Shown: positions 7,229 through 14,384 of the stretch, piece after piece
Layout of the letters: every line of letters starts with the position of its first letter
Position numbering within the stretch: position 1 is the stretch's first letter
DNA from: B3-G11 sp036985855
GTDB taxonomy: Bacteria > Actinomycetota > Acidimicrobiia > Spongiisociales > UBA5794
DNA: 20,458 nucleotides
Direction: 5' to 3'
NCBI GenBank assembly: GCA_036985855.1
Contig: BTQL01000040.1
Coordinates: 1-20,458, forward strand
The notes under the pieces: generated by a model
Databases searched by the model: none
Told to the model about the DNA's origin: nothing
What the model saw: the letters and a program-made list of their open reading frames with translations, nothing else
Position numbers and translations under genes: made by a program

Positions 7229-8101
7229 CTACTCCATTGTCATGGACACGAACGCACCGTCGTGCGGCTTTTCGTTGCCGTCGAGCGTACCCACAAACAG
7301 AACCGCTGTGCCCGAAGGGCCCTCGTCAATCGTCGATGTGAATGACTGCCAGGTGTCGGTGTAGCCGTTGACCGAGACAGAACGGTCGACGAGAACGTTC
7401 TCAGATTGGATCAACTGCACGCGTACCGCAGGCAGTCCCGGCTCGACGTAGCCGTCGACGACGATGGGGTAGGACGCTGTGCGGGGAGTCGGTGTAACCA
7501 CAACAGCCGTACCGGTCGTCGTCACTCCAACCGGAGTCGCCGCGGTGTCGGCCCGGGTGATATCTATCACGAGGGTCGCCGGTGACGTCGTGGTGAACGC
7601 TCTGGCCTCTATCGGAACCTCGTCCGTACCGTGGACATCGAGAAAGATCAGTCCGTCCTTGTCCCTGACCACGAAGACAGAGCTGACCAGGGAACCCTCG
7701 AACAAGGTTTCCGCGATCGCGGATTGGACCACTTCTGTAGGGAACCGCACACGAACGATGCCTGCGTAACGGATCACGGAAACCGCGGACGGACCCAATG
7801 TCGTGGCTGGCGCACCAGAGGCGATTCCGAAGGCGACCGTCAACCGTTCACAGTTCGCCGATGTGTCCCATCGGATCTGGGAGATTGTCGATGCGTCACC
7901 TTCCTCGCCGCCGAGGGCTGCGACGAGTCCGTCTCCGCTGAACGGGAGATCACCCGACAGGCAGATCTCGCTGCTTGGCTCGCGTGTCGTGGTGGTGGTA
8001 GTGGTCGATGGCAGGGTCGTCGTTGAGGCAAGACTCTCTGACGCGGGGGCGCACCCCACGAGGATCAGACCCATAACCGCGATCACGGCCCACCAACGCA
8101 T
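7229..8101 (-). CDS. Secreted lipoprotein with AMIN-like and Gmad2-like domains
   Basis: This 290-residue protein has a lipoprotein signal peptide (MRWW, hydrophobic core, lipobox LVGC with Cys-17). A Thr/Ser-rich linker (about 24-43) probably spans the wall. Next comes a beta-rich domain (about 45-180) with CERLTVAFG, VIRYAGIVRVRFP and SVFVVRDKDGLIFLDVHG, which resembles AMIN-like domains. A second low-complexity linker (190-210) leads to a C-terminal immunoglobulin-like domain (YPIVVDGYVEPGLPAVRVQL...TAVLFVGTLDG), similar to Gmad2. The domain names are from pattern memory and should be tested by HMM. A role in cell-envelope binding is inferred. The ATG is 6 nt from a minus-strand TAAGGT. 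It heads the minus-strand unit and is divergent from the MFS gene. Confidence 0.75.
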   Translation of the reverse strand: MRWWAVIAVMGLILVGCAPASESLASTTTLPSTTTTTTTREPSSEICLSGDLPFSGDGLVAALGGEEGDASTISQIRWDTSANCERLTVAFGIASGAPATTLGPSAVSVIRYAGIVRVRFPTEVVQSAIAETLFEGSLVSSVFVVRDKDGLIFLDVHGTDEVPIEARAFTTTSPATLVIDITRADTAATPVGVTTTGTAVVVTPTPRTASYPIVVDGYVEPGLPAVRVQLIQSENVLVDRSVSVNGYTDTWQSFTSTIDEGPSGTAVLFVGTLDGNEKPHDGAFVSMTME

Positions 8102-8107
8102 GCCGCG

Positions 8108-8113
8108 ACCTTA
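8108..8113 (-). promoter_or_regulatory. -10 hexamer TAAGGT for the leaderless lipoprotein gene
   Basis: On the minus strand TAAGGT is followed by 6 nt and the ATG at 8101. No Shine-Dalgarno. It lies about 30 bases from the palindrome that overlaps the divergent MFS promoter. Confidence 0.5.
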
Positions 8114-8139
8114 CCCAACGAAGGGAGTTTTCGAATGAC

Positions 8140-8172
8140 TTGACAAATGGTCGGGAAAACCCGACAATTTGT
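8140..8172 (+). promoter_or_regulatory. MFS promoter overlapped by a 30-bp near-palindrome operator
   Basis: A consensus -35 TTGACA (8140-8145) and GACAAT (8163-8168) are 17 bp apart. They are covered by an inverted repeat: ACAAATGGTCGGG (8143-8155), spacer AAAA, CCCGACAATTTGT (8160-8172), with a single mismatch in 13 pairs. A dyad lying across both promoter elements is the usual layout of a repressor operator, for instance of TetR or MarR type. It is upstream of a likely drug exporter, a gene class often controlled in this way. No regulator gene is directly adjacent. A hairpin in the DNA or RNA leader is an alternative. Confidence 0.65.
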
Positions 8173-8202
8173 ATCGACCGGGGAGCTGCGACGTGACAGA
8201 CC

Positions 8203-8207
8203 AGGAG
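8203..8207 (+). promoter_or_regulatory. Shine-Dalgarno AGGAG for the MFS start at 8217
   Basis: AGGAG is 9 nt before the ATG at 8217. A second candidate, GGGGAG (8180-8185), is 7 nt before a GTG at 8193 in the same frame. Both starts are therefore possible. Confidence 0.5.
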
Positions 8208-8216
8208 CAATCGACG

Positions 8217-9566
8217 ATGACACGGGGGTACCGAACCTTCTTCATTGTCTGGGTCGGGCAGGTCGTTTCGATCGTCGGCAGCGGTCTCACCTGGTTCGGA
8301 ATCAGCATCTGGGTGTTCCTCGAGACAGGCTCGGTGACCCAACTCGCGGTGATCCTTCTTGCGAGCCAGTTGCCACGCATCTTGCTCTCGCCGATCGCGG
8401 GAACATACGTCGACCGATGGGATCGACGATGGGCGATGATCCTTGCCGACGCTGGAGCAGGCGCAAGCACCCTGGTGATGATCGCTCTGTACCTGACCGG
8501 CAATCTTTCACTCCCTGCACTTGCAGCGATAGGTGCAGTAGCGGGTGCGTTCCAAGCGTTCCAGTTTCCCGCATACCAGGCAGCGACTTCGCTGTTGGTT
8601 CCAAAGGAGCGGTACTCGCGGGCGTCGGGCATGATCCAGCTGGCAGAAGCCATTGGAAACCTTGTCGCGCCGGCGCTCGGCGGCATCATGATCGCCGTTG
8701 GTGGTCTCGGTCTCCTCGTCGCGATAGATATGACGACGTTCCTCTTCGCAGTTACGACATTGCTGATCGTGCGGTTTCCGAAACCACCGGTGACCGAAGC
8801 CGGGGCCGCTTCCAAAGGATCGGTATGGCACGAAACCGCGTATGGGTTCAAGCACATATGGGAACGGAAAGGGCTCTTCGGACTTCTGATCTACTTTGCA
8901 ACGATCAATCTGGCGTTCGGTGCTCTCTCTCCGCTCATCACAGCGTATTTGCTGTCGATAACGACAGCGGCGACGATGGGCGCCTTGTTCTCCCTGGGGG
9001 CGACGGGCATGATCGTCGGGTCGATCGTCGCGTCGACCTGGCGCGGCGTCGAGCGGAAAGTGCTTGCAATCCTCATATTCGGTGCAGTGCTTGGTGGCTC
9101 CGTGGGAGCGGTTGGACTGACCACGAGTCTTCCGCTGATCGTCCTGGCGATTTGGGTTGCCATGTTCACGGTCCCGCTGGCTGGTGCGTTCAGTCAGGCG
9201 ATCTGGATGGCGAAGACCGAACCCGACATCCAGGGTCGCGTCTTCGCTGTGCGCACTACGGTCGCATCTGCGGCGGTACCGATCAGCCTCCTTGCCGTCG
9301 GGCCGCTCGCCGACCGCGTCTTCGTACCGCTGATGTCGGGCACGTCGCCGCTCGGACTGTGGCTTCAGGGCATTTTCGGGAGCGGGGAGGCGAGTGCGTA
9401 TGGCATGTTGTTCGTCGCCGTGGGTGCCTTTGTCGTAGTGTCGTCTTTGGTCGCGTGGCTGGTCGCATCCGTTCGCCACCTCGAGCGGGATATCCCCGAC
9501 GCGGTCGGCTTGCCCACCGAAGCGAAGGTCGGCGATGGTTCCGTTCCAGAGGTTGCACCGGCGTGA
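8217..9566 (+). CDS. MFS exporter (MFS_3/EntS-like)
   Basis: This is a 449-residue integral membrane protein (457 residues if the GTG at 8193 is used). The N-terminus FFIVWVGQVVSIVGSGLTWFGISIWVFLETGSVTQLAVILLASQLPRIL is typical of MFS_3 exporters. The loop AGTYVDRWDRRW matches the family A motif between helices 2 and 3 (G..vDR.drR). Around 12 hydrophobic helices are visible, with a charged central loop at about residues 195-225. Relatives include macrolide efflux and siderophore exporters, so small-molecule export is likely, substrate unknown. It is driven by the palindrome-covered promoter at 8140-8172. cofG follows after 12 bases but has its own -10-like hexamer, so functional linkage to F420 is not implied. 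Confidence 0.85.
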   Translation: MTRGYRTFFIVWVGQVVSIVGSGLTWFGISIWVFLETGSVTQLAVILLASQLPRILLSPIAGTYVDRWDRRWAMILADAGAGASTLVMIALYLTGNLSLPALAAIGAVAGAFQAFQFPAYQAATSLLVPKERYSRASGMIQLAEAIGNLVAPALGGIMIAVGGLGLLVAIDMTTFLFAVTTLLIVRFPKPPVTEAGAASKGSVWHETAYGFKHIWERKGLFGLLIYFATINLAFGALSPLITAYLLSITTAATMGALFSLGATGMIVGSIVASTWRGVERKVLAILIFGAVLGGSVGAVGLTTSLPLIVLAIWVAMFTVPLAGAFSQAIWMAKTEPDIQGRVFAVRTTVASAAVPISLLAVGPLADRVFVPLMSGTSPLGLWLQGIFGSGEASAYGMLFVAVGAFVVVSSLVAWLVASVRHLERDIPDAVGLPTEAKVGDGSVPEVAPA

Positions 9567-9572
9567 TAGCTT
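9567..9572 (+). promoter_or_regulatory. -10 hexamer TAGCTT for leaderless cofG
   Basis: TAGCTT ends 6 nt before the ATG at 9579 and overlaps the region just after the MFS stop. No Shine-Dalgarno is present. Confidence 0.5.
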
Positions 9573-9578
9573 TGCGCA

Positions 9579-10718
9579 ATGCCCTTTCCAGCCCCCGACC
9601 CCGTCCTCGCCCTCAGTTTTCTCACCGGAGAGCAACCCGCTGAAGGGCTCATCGCAAGAGCGAGCCATCTTCGCAACGAAGGGCACGGACGAACGATCAC
9701 CTACTCGCGCAAGGTGTTCATTCCTGTCACAACCCTCTGTCGGGACACATGCACGTACTGCACTTTCGTGAAACCACCAGGAGGAGGTGGTGAATACCTG
9801 ACACCGGAGGATGTTCTTGCGATAGCGACAGCCGGTGATGAGTTCGACTGTACCGAAGCGCTCCTGACGCTCGGAGACCGTCCGGAAGACAAGTGGTTCC
9901 AAGCGCTGGATTTCCTCGATGCCCACGGTGTCGAGACAACGATCGACTACGTCGTCCAGATGTCCGAGCTGATCAGGGCGGAGACGAGGCTGTTCCCACA
10001 TGCCAACCCCGGGATCATGGATGAAGTCGACATCAGCAAACTCCGGCCATCGAACGTGTCGATGGGTCTCATGCTCGAGAACATATCGGATCGGCTCACA
10101 GAACCGGGCATGCCTCATCACAACTGTCCGGACAAGGTGCCGTCCGTCAGGGTGGACACGATCAGGGCTGCAGGTCGGTGGAAGGTTCCCTTTACCTCCG
10201 GCATCCTCGTCGGCATCGGTGAAACACCGAAAGAGGTCGTCGACAGCCTGTTTGCGCTCGCAGAACTCCAGTCGGAATTCGGTCATATCCAGGAGTTCAT
10301 CATCCAGAACTTCAGGGCCAAGGCAAACACCCCCATGCGGTTCTCACCCGAACCGGAGGTGCCGTATTTCGTGCGTGTGGTTGCACTTGCACGCTGGATT
10401 CTCGGTGCGGAAGCCAACCTGCAGGTACCCCCGAATCTCACGGACGACTTCTCCGTCTATCTCGATGCGGGTATCAACGACTGGGGAGGAGTCAGTCCGT
10501 TGACGATCGACTGGGTGAACCCCGAGGCTCCATGGCCACACCTCGATGCATTGGAACACGTCACCGCTTCACACGGGTTCGAACTGCGGCCTCGTCTTCC
10601 CGTCTACCCGGAATATCTCTCCCCAGAGTGGATAGATCCCGAACTGCTTGCGGATGTCGTCAATCGATCGGATTCCGGCGGGTACGCTGCCATTCCCCGA
10701 CCGGCCACAACACAATGA
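9579..10718 (+). CDS. cofG: FO synthase subunit 1, CofG (radical SAM)
   Basis: This 379-residue enzyme is one half of FO synthase. With CofH it makes 7,8-didemethyl-8-hydroxy-5-deazariboflavin, the chromophore of F420, from 5-amino-6-ribitylamino-uracil and tyrosine. The radical-SAM cluster motif is C-x3-C-x2-C at Cys-54, Cys-58 and Cys-61 (CRDTCTYCTF). Family patterns EALLTLGDRPE, FPHANPGIM, LMLEN, PFTSGILVGIGE and FRAKANTPM follow. The C-terminus FELRPRLPVYPEYLSPEWIDPELLADVV matches what follows the CofG half in actinobacterial FbiC. The stop overlaps the cofH start in ATGA (4 bp), so the two are translationally coupled, consistent with a split FbiC. Confidence 0.95.
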   Translation: MPFPAPDPVLALSFLTGEQPAEGLIARASHLRNEGHGRTITYSRKVFIPVTTLCRDTCTYCTFVKPPGGGGEYLTPEDVLAIATAGDEFDCTEALLTLGDRPEDKWFQALDFLDAHGVETTIDYVVQMSELIRAETRLFPHANPGIMDEVDISKLRPSNVSMGLMLENISDRLTEPGMPHHNCPDKVPSVRVDTIRAAGRWKVPFTSGILVGIGETPKEVVDSLFALAELQSEFGHIQEFIIQNFRAKANTPMRFSPEPEVPYFVRVVALARWILGAEANLQVPPNLTDDFSVYLDAGINDWGGVSPLTIDWVNPEAPWPHLDALEHVTASHGFELRPRLPVYPEYLSPEWIDPELLADVVNRSDSGGYAAIPRPATTQ

Positions 10719-12586
10719 CCACGATCACCTTTCTTCAGATTCGACCAGCCGAATCCGTCAACGAGATCTGGGCATCGTCGCGCCGCAGGGAAGGAACACT
10801 GGCCGTAGAGGTACCAGAGCCGACCACCGCGGATGTCGTTGAGGCCCTCAAGGGCGGACTTCTCCTGGTCAGTGGCAACGAGAACGTCCCGGCTCCGGCC
10901 TACGTGCTTGCGCCATCGGCCATCAACGCTCTCAGGAGAGGAACCGTGCCGGGGTGGCGTATCACCGTTCTTCACGAAGGTACGTCGATGGCTGTTCTCG
11001 ACGCGCTGACGTTCACGCGAGCCACCTTCCTCAGAACACAACGGTCCCACGTTCGAGATGCTGCAGATCTGGCCGGCTTGCCCGGAGCGGCAGTCTCCGT
11101 CTCGACATTCGTTGATACCGTCGACGATGCCGTGCTGGCGGTGTCCCAGGGAGCGGGAGATCTCCTTCTCCGCGACTGGGACACCGAACGGATCGGCGAA
11201 TTGCGAGATGCACTCGAACCGGAGCAACTCGTCGAGCGCACCGCCTTCCCAATCGATATCGAATACGACGTTGCTGTGGAGGCTCTCGATCCTGGGGCGT
11301 TGTCCGCCTATCTGAACCAGATCGATGGCCGCGGGAGAGCGCGACCACGGGGCGATTGGGCTCCCGGTCGAGACATCGACACTCCTGGGTCAGACACCCG
11401 GATCTCTGCCGGTTGGCCGGACGCCGTGTGGAGAGAAGGGGAGCGAAAGACGTTCCTCGACGCGACAGATCGAATCTCTGGGATTCTCGAGGCAGCGCTG
11501 GAGGGAGAAGCTCCGACGCGCCATCAGGTCGAGGTCCTGTTCGGTGCCCATGGCGCTGACGTCGAGGCCATCGCCGATGTAGCCGATTCGCTCCGCAAGA
11601 GAATCGTCGGGGACGATGTGACCTTCGTCGTCAATCGCAATATCAATTACACCAACCAGTGCTACTTCAAGTGCGGGTTCTGTGCCTTCTCGAAAGGGCC
11701 GCGTTCTCTCGACCTACGTGGAGAGCCCTACCTGATGTCTATCGACGAGATCGTGCAACGGTCCCAGGAGGCTTTTGATCGCGGGGCTACCGAGGTGTGC
11801 CTCCAGGGAGGTATCCACCCAGAATTCACAGGCCGGTTCTACGTCGATGTTGTCGATGCCGTCAAGACGCAGATACCCGAGATGCATATCCACGGTTTCA
11901 CGCCACTTGAGATCTGGCAGGGAGCCGAAACCGCGGGCACGACGATCCGCGAACTCCTTGTTGCCCTGCAGGAAGCTGGTCTCGGCACGTTACCCGGAAC
12001 GGCAGCAGAGATCCTCGACGATGATGTGCGCCTCACGCTCTGTCCCGACAAGATCCGAACGAGCCAGTGGGCCGAGGTGATGCTGACCGCGCACGACATC
12101 GGTCTGAGGACAACATCGACCATCATGTTCGGTCACGTTGACGGACCCCGTTCCTGGGCGAACCACATCGAGGTCATCCGCGAGATCCAACGACGTACAG
12201 GCGGTTTCACCGAATTCGTTCCACTTCCGTTCGTCCATATGGGATCACCGATCTGGCTCCGTGGCCAGTCGAGGCCTGGTCCGACGTGGGACGAGGTCAT
12301 CCTCATGCATGCGGTATCGCGGATCGCCTTCGTTGGCCTCATCGACAATATCCAGGCCTCATGGGTGAAGCTCGGTCTGGAGGGTGCGGAAGCTCTGCTG
12401 GTTTCGGGGTGCAACGACGTTGGTGGCACGCTCATGGACGAGTCGATCTCGCGCGCAGCGGGTGCGAGCCACGGAACCGAGGTGACGCCTGCGGATTTCC
12501 GAAACCTCATTTCGGACCTCGACCGAAATCCGGTGAGGCGGAACACGACGTATGAAGCGATCGAGGTTGGACTGACGATCACGTAG
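10715..12586 (+). CDS. cofH: FO synthase subunit 2, CofH, with N-terminal extension
   Basis: This 623-residue radical-SAM enzyme attacks tyrosine and joins it to the ribityl-uracil in FO synthesis. The cluster motif Cys-316-x3-Cys-320-x2-Cys-323 (CYFKCGFCAF) follows VVNRNINYTNQ. Other CofH marks are EVCLQGGIHPEFTG, GFTPLEIWQGA, GLGTLPGTAAEILDD, TSSTIMFGHVD-like TSTIMFGHVD and CNDVGGTLMDESISRAAGA. Stand-alone CofH is usually 350-420 residues with this motif near residue 60; here about 250 residues precede it. Residues about 200-315 (IDGRGRARPRGDW...LFGAHGADVEAIADVADSLR) resemble the CofG-CofH linker of FbiC, but residues 1-195 are an alpha/beta module I do not recognise. ATG at 10715 chosen from the 4-bp overlap with cofG. 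Confidence 0.93.
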   Translation: MTTITFLQIRPAESVNEIWASSRRREGTLAVEVPEPTTADVVEALKGGLLLVSGNENVPAPAYVLAPSAINALRRGTVPGWRITVLHEGTSMAVLDALTFTRATFLRTQRSHVRDAADLAGLPGAAVSVSTFVDTVDDAVLAVSQGAGDLLLRDWDTERIGELRDALEPEQLVERTAFPIDIEYDVAVEALDPGALSAYLNQIDGRGRARPRGDWAPGRDIDTPGSDTRISAGWPDAVWREGERKTFLDATDRISGILEAALEGEAPTRHQVEVLFGAHGADVEAIADVADSLRKRIVGDDVTFVVNRNINYTNQCYFKCGFCAFSKGPRSLDLRGEPYLMSIDEIVQRSQEAFDRGATEVCLQGGIHPEFTGRFYVDVVDAVKTQIPEMHIHGFTPLEIWQGAETAGTTIRELLVALQEAGLGTLPGTAAEILDDDVRLTLCPDKIRTSQWAEVMLTAHDIGLRTTSTIMFGHVDGPRSWANHIEVIREIQRRTGGFTEFVPLPFVHMGSPIWLRGQSRPGPTWDEVILMHAVSRIAFVGLIDNIQASWVKLGLEGAEALLVSGCNDVGGTLMDESISRAAGASHGTEVTPADFRNLISDLDRNPVRRNTTYEAIEVGLTIT

Positions 12587-12673
12587 CCCGACCGCTCGTT
12601 CACTGGTGACCGTGCAGTTTTCGGCGCCTCGCTCACTGCCAACCGACAGAAGAGAATCGGTGATCGGTCGCTG

Positions 12674-12679
12674 TACCCT
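12674..12679 (+). promoter_or_regulatory. -10 hexamer TACCCT upstream of the TetR gene
   Basis: TACCCT ends 8 nt before the ATG at 12688. An in-frame TTG at 12679 overlaps the hexamer itself, so it is unlikely to be the start. Confidence 0.45.
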
Positions 12680-12687
12680 TGACCGTC

Positions 12688-13284
12688 ATGGATGCCAAAC
12701 CAGGCAACGGCAATGTGCGTGACGCGCTCTTCGAGGCCGCGCGTAAGCTCATCGGGACCATGGGGTACACCGAGATGTCCCATGCGGATCTGACCGCTGA
12801 AGTCGGCATGGGACGTACAACCTTCTATGAGCACTTCTCGTCGAAGGAGGATCTTCTCGTTCAGATGGTGCGTAGAGATCTGCCTCCGCTGGTCACCGAG
12901 ATCGTCGAGTCCATCGACGACTCGCTTCCGCCTGACGACCGACTTGCGGCGCTTGCGCAAGCGATGGTCGAGTTCGTGGGTACAGACCACATCGGTTTGA
13001 TCCTCCACACAGAAGTGCCACACCTCTCACCGAGTGCTCAGGAGCAGATCTCTGAGGCTCACACCGTGCTCTCGATGGCTTTTGCTTCGACCTACAGGGA
13101 CGGAGTACGGACAGGAATCTTCCGGACGGTCCCGGGTCGGCTAGCGGGTCGGATGATGGAACAGATGATCATGACGGGTGGAAAAGCGGTGATGGAATCC
13201 GCCGAACCAACAGCCGAGGTCGGCGAGATCGCACGGTACACGGCGGAAATGGTCGTGGCTGCTTTCAGGTCCCAGCAGGAATAG
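12688..13284 (+). CDS. TetR-family transcriptional regulator
   Basis: This 198-residue protein has the TetR N-terminal helix-turn-helix: VRDALFEAARKLIGTMGYTEMSHADLTAEVGMGRTTFYEHFSSKEDLLVQMV (about 10-61). An all-helical ligand-binding/dimerisation domain (65-195) follows and is too variable to predict an inducer. A TTG at 12679 would add three residues (MTV), but it overlaps the -10 hexamer, so ATG 12688 is preferred. trmD begins 6 bases after its stop, so the two are probably co-transcribed, with an unusual regulator at the head of a translation operon. Targets are unknown; neither its own promoter nor the MFS operator can be assigned to it from the sequence. Confidence 0.88.
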   Translation: MDAKPGNGNVRDALFEAARKLIGTMGYTEMSHADLTAEVGMGRTTFYEHFSSKEDLLVQMVRRDLPPLVTEIVESIDDSLPPDDRLAALAQAMVEFVGTDHIGLILHTEVPHLSPSAQEQISEAHTVLSMAFASTYRDGVRTGIFRTVPGRLAGRMMEQMIMTGGKAVMESAEPTAEVGEIARYTAEMVVAAFRSQQE

Positions 13285-13290
13285 GGCACC

Positions 13291-13959
13291 ATGAGGATCA
13301 GCATTGTCACGCTGTTCAAGCAGTACTTCGACTCTCCTCTTGAAGTCTCTCTCGTTGGCAGGGCGATCGCAGACGGCCAGATGGAGGTTGACTTCCACGA
13401 TCCTCGGGACCACGCAGAAGGAGCCCACAGGCAGGTCGACGATGCTCCGTTCGGTGGCGGAGCAGGGATGGTCATGATGCCTGAGCCGCTGGCAAAGACG
13501 CTCGAGTCGCTCGGCAGCTCCTATCGTGTGTTGTTCACACCAACAGGTGCCCCACTCACCCAGAGCACGCTCGATCGTTTCGCCACCATCGACCATCTCA
13601 CGCTCGTGTGCGGTCGTTATGAGGGAGTCGACCAGCGAATCGCAGACCACTTCATCGAAGAAGAGGTCTCCCTCGGTGACTTCGTGCTTCTTGGGGGAGA
13701 AGTTGCGGCAGCGGCTGTGATCGAAGGCGTTGCTCGTCTTCTCCCAGGGGTTGTGGGGAACCCAGCTTCTACCGAGTCGGAGAGCTTTCGCGGAGGCCTG
13801 CTCGAAGAGCCCGTCTATACGCGGCCGTCAGACTTCCGTGGGTGGACGGTTCCTGAGGTTCTGCTTTCAGGGGATCACGGCAAGATCGAGGCCTGGCGAG
13901 AGCAGCAACGAAGACACCGAACTGCACAGCGCAGACCCGACCTCTATGGGGACGATTGA
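13291..13959 (+). CDS. trmD: tRNA (guanine-N1)-methyltransferase TrmD
   Basis: This 222-residue SAM-dependent enzyme methylates N1 of G37 in tRNAs with a G at position 36, preventing frameshifts. It has the trefoil-knot SPOUT signatures: IVTLFKQYFDSPL at the start, RQVDDAPFGGGAGMVM (about 48-63), LVCGRYEGVDQRI (105-117), SLGDFVLLGGEVAA (127-140), and near the end TVPEVLLSGDHGKIEAWR. The length is close to the usual 225-255. The ATG is preceded by a purine-rich GGAATAGGG. rplS follows after 71 bases, as in most bacteria, but the usual upstream genes (rpsP, KH-domain gene, rimM) are absent and replaced by tetR. Confidence 0.95.
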   Translation: MRISIVTLFKQYFDSPLEVSLVGRAIADGQMEVDFHDPRDHAEGAHRQVDDAPFGGGAGMVMMPEPLAKTLESLGSSYRVLFTPTGAPLTQSTLDRFATIDHLTLVCGRYEGVDQRIADHFIEEEVSLGDFVLLGGEVAAAAVIEGVARLLPGVVGNPASTESESFRGGLLEEPVYTRPSDFRGWTVPEVLLSGDHGKIEAWREQQRRHRTAQRRPDLYGDD

Positions 13960-13983
13960 GGGTATGTAGGGTCGCGGTACGTA

Positions 13984-13989
13984 TACAAT
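13984..13989 (+). promoter_or_regulatory. -10 hexamer TACAAT of an rplS promoter
   Basis: TACAAT (5 of 6 TATAAT matches) follows the trmD stop and lies 41 bases before the rplS GTG. No good -35 at 17-18 bp is seen. It suggests a separate rplS promoter with a leader of about 35 nt. Confidence 0.45.
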
Positions 13990-14020
13990 CAACGACTCAA
14001 CACCTCACCATTCTTTGTTC

Positions 14021-14025
14021 GGAGG
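14021..14025 (+). promoter_or_regulatory. Shine-Dalgarno GGAGG fixing the rplS GTG start
   Basis: GGAGG is 5 nt before the GTG at 14031. It decides this start over an in-frame upstream ATG at 13956 that overlaps the trmD stop. Confidence 0.75.
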
Positions 14026-14030
14026 ATCCT

Positions 14031-14378
14031 GTGAACACGATCGAGCAGATCGAGGCAGCGCAGCTGCGCGACGACCTCCCGGAGTTTTCTCCGGGTGACA
14101 CCGTACGTGTGAACGTCCGCGTCATCGAGGGTGGCCGCGAGCGAGTCCAGGCCTACGAAGGCGTCGTGATCGGCCGCAAGGGTGGCAACGGTTCCCGCGC
14201 GACCTTCACGGTCAGGAAGGTCAGCTTTGGAGTGGGCGTCGAGCGCATCTTTCCGCTGCACTCACCGATCATTCAGGATCTCGAGGTCACTCGCAAGGGA
14301 GACGTTCGTCGCGCCAAGCTCTATTACCTCCGTGACCGGGTCGGCAAGGCCGCCCGAATCAAGGAGAAACGCGACTAA
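14031..14378 (+). CDS. rplS: 50S ribosomal protein L19
   Basis: This 115-residue ribosomal protein sits at the 30S-50S interface. Recognisable L19 patterns are FSPGDTVRVNVRVIEGGRERVQAYEGVVI (about 21-49), SRATFTVRKVSFGVGVERIFPLHSP (57-81) and RRAKLYYLRDRVGKAARIKEK at the C-terminus. An in-frame ATG at 13956 would add 25 residues that do not resemble L19. The GTG with GGAGG 5 nt upstream gives the normal family length and N-terminus (MNTIEQIEAAQLR). The glycosylase gene follows after 6 bases. Position after trmD is conserved across bacteria. Confidence 0.97.
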   Translation: MNTIEQIEAAQLRDDLPEFSPGDTVRVNVRVIEGGRERVQAYEGVVIGRKGGNGSRATFTVRKVSFGVGVERIFPLHSPIIQDLEVTRKGDVRRAKLYYLRDRVGKAARIKEKRD

Positions 14379-14384
14379 CCAGCG

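Noticed and set aside
8508..10286. 592-residue minus-strand open frame opposite the MFS gene and cofG
   Set aside because: Very Arg/His/Asp-rich composition typical of the antisense of GC-rich genes; the two plus-strand genes have clear family motifs.
12642..12661. Short dyad ACCGA/TCGGT upstream of the TetR gene as a possible operator
   Set aside because: Five-base arms with a 10-base gap are expected by chance in this composition; not enough to call an operator.
13956..14030. Longer rplS start at the ATG 13956
   Set aside because: The added residues do not resemble L19, the codon overlaps the trmD stop, and the GTG at 14031 has a strong GGAGG at the right distance.
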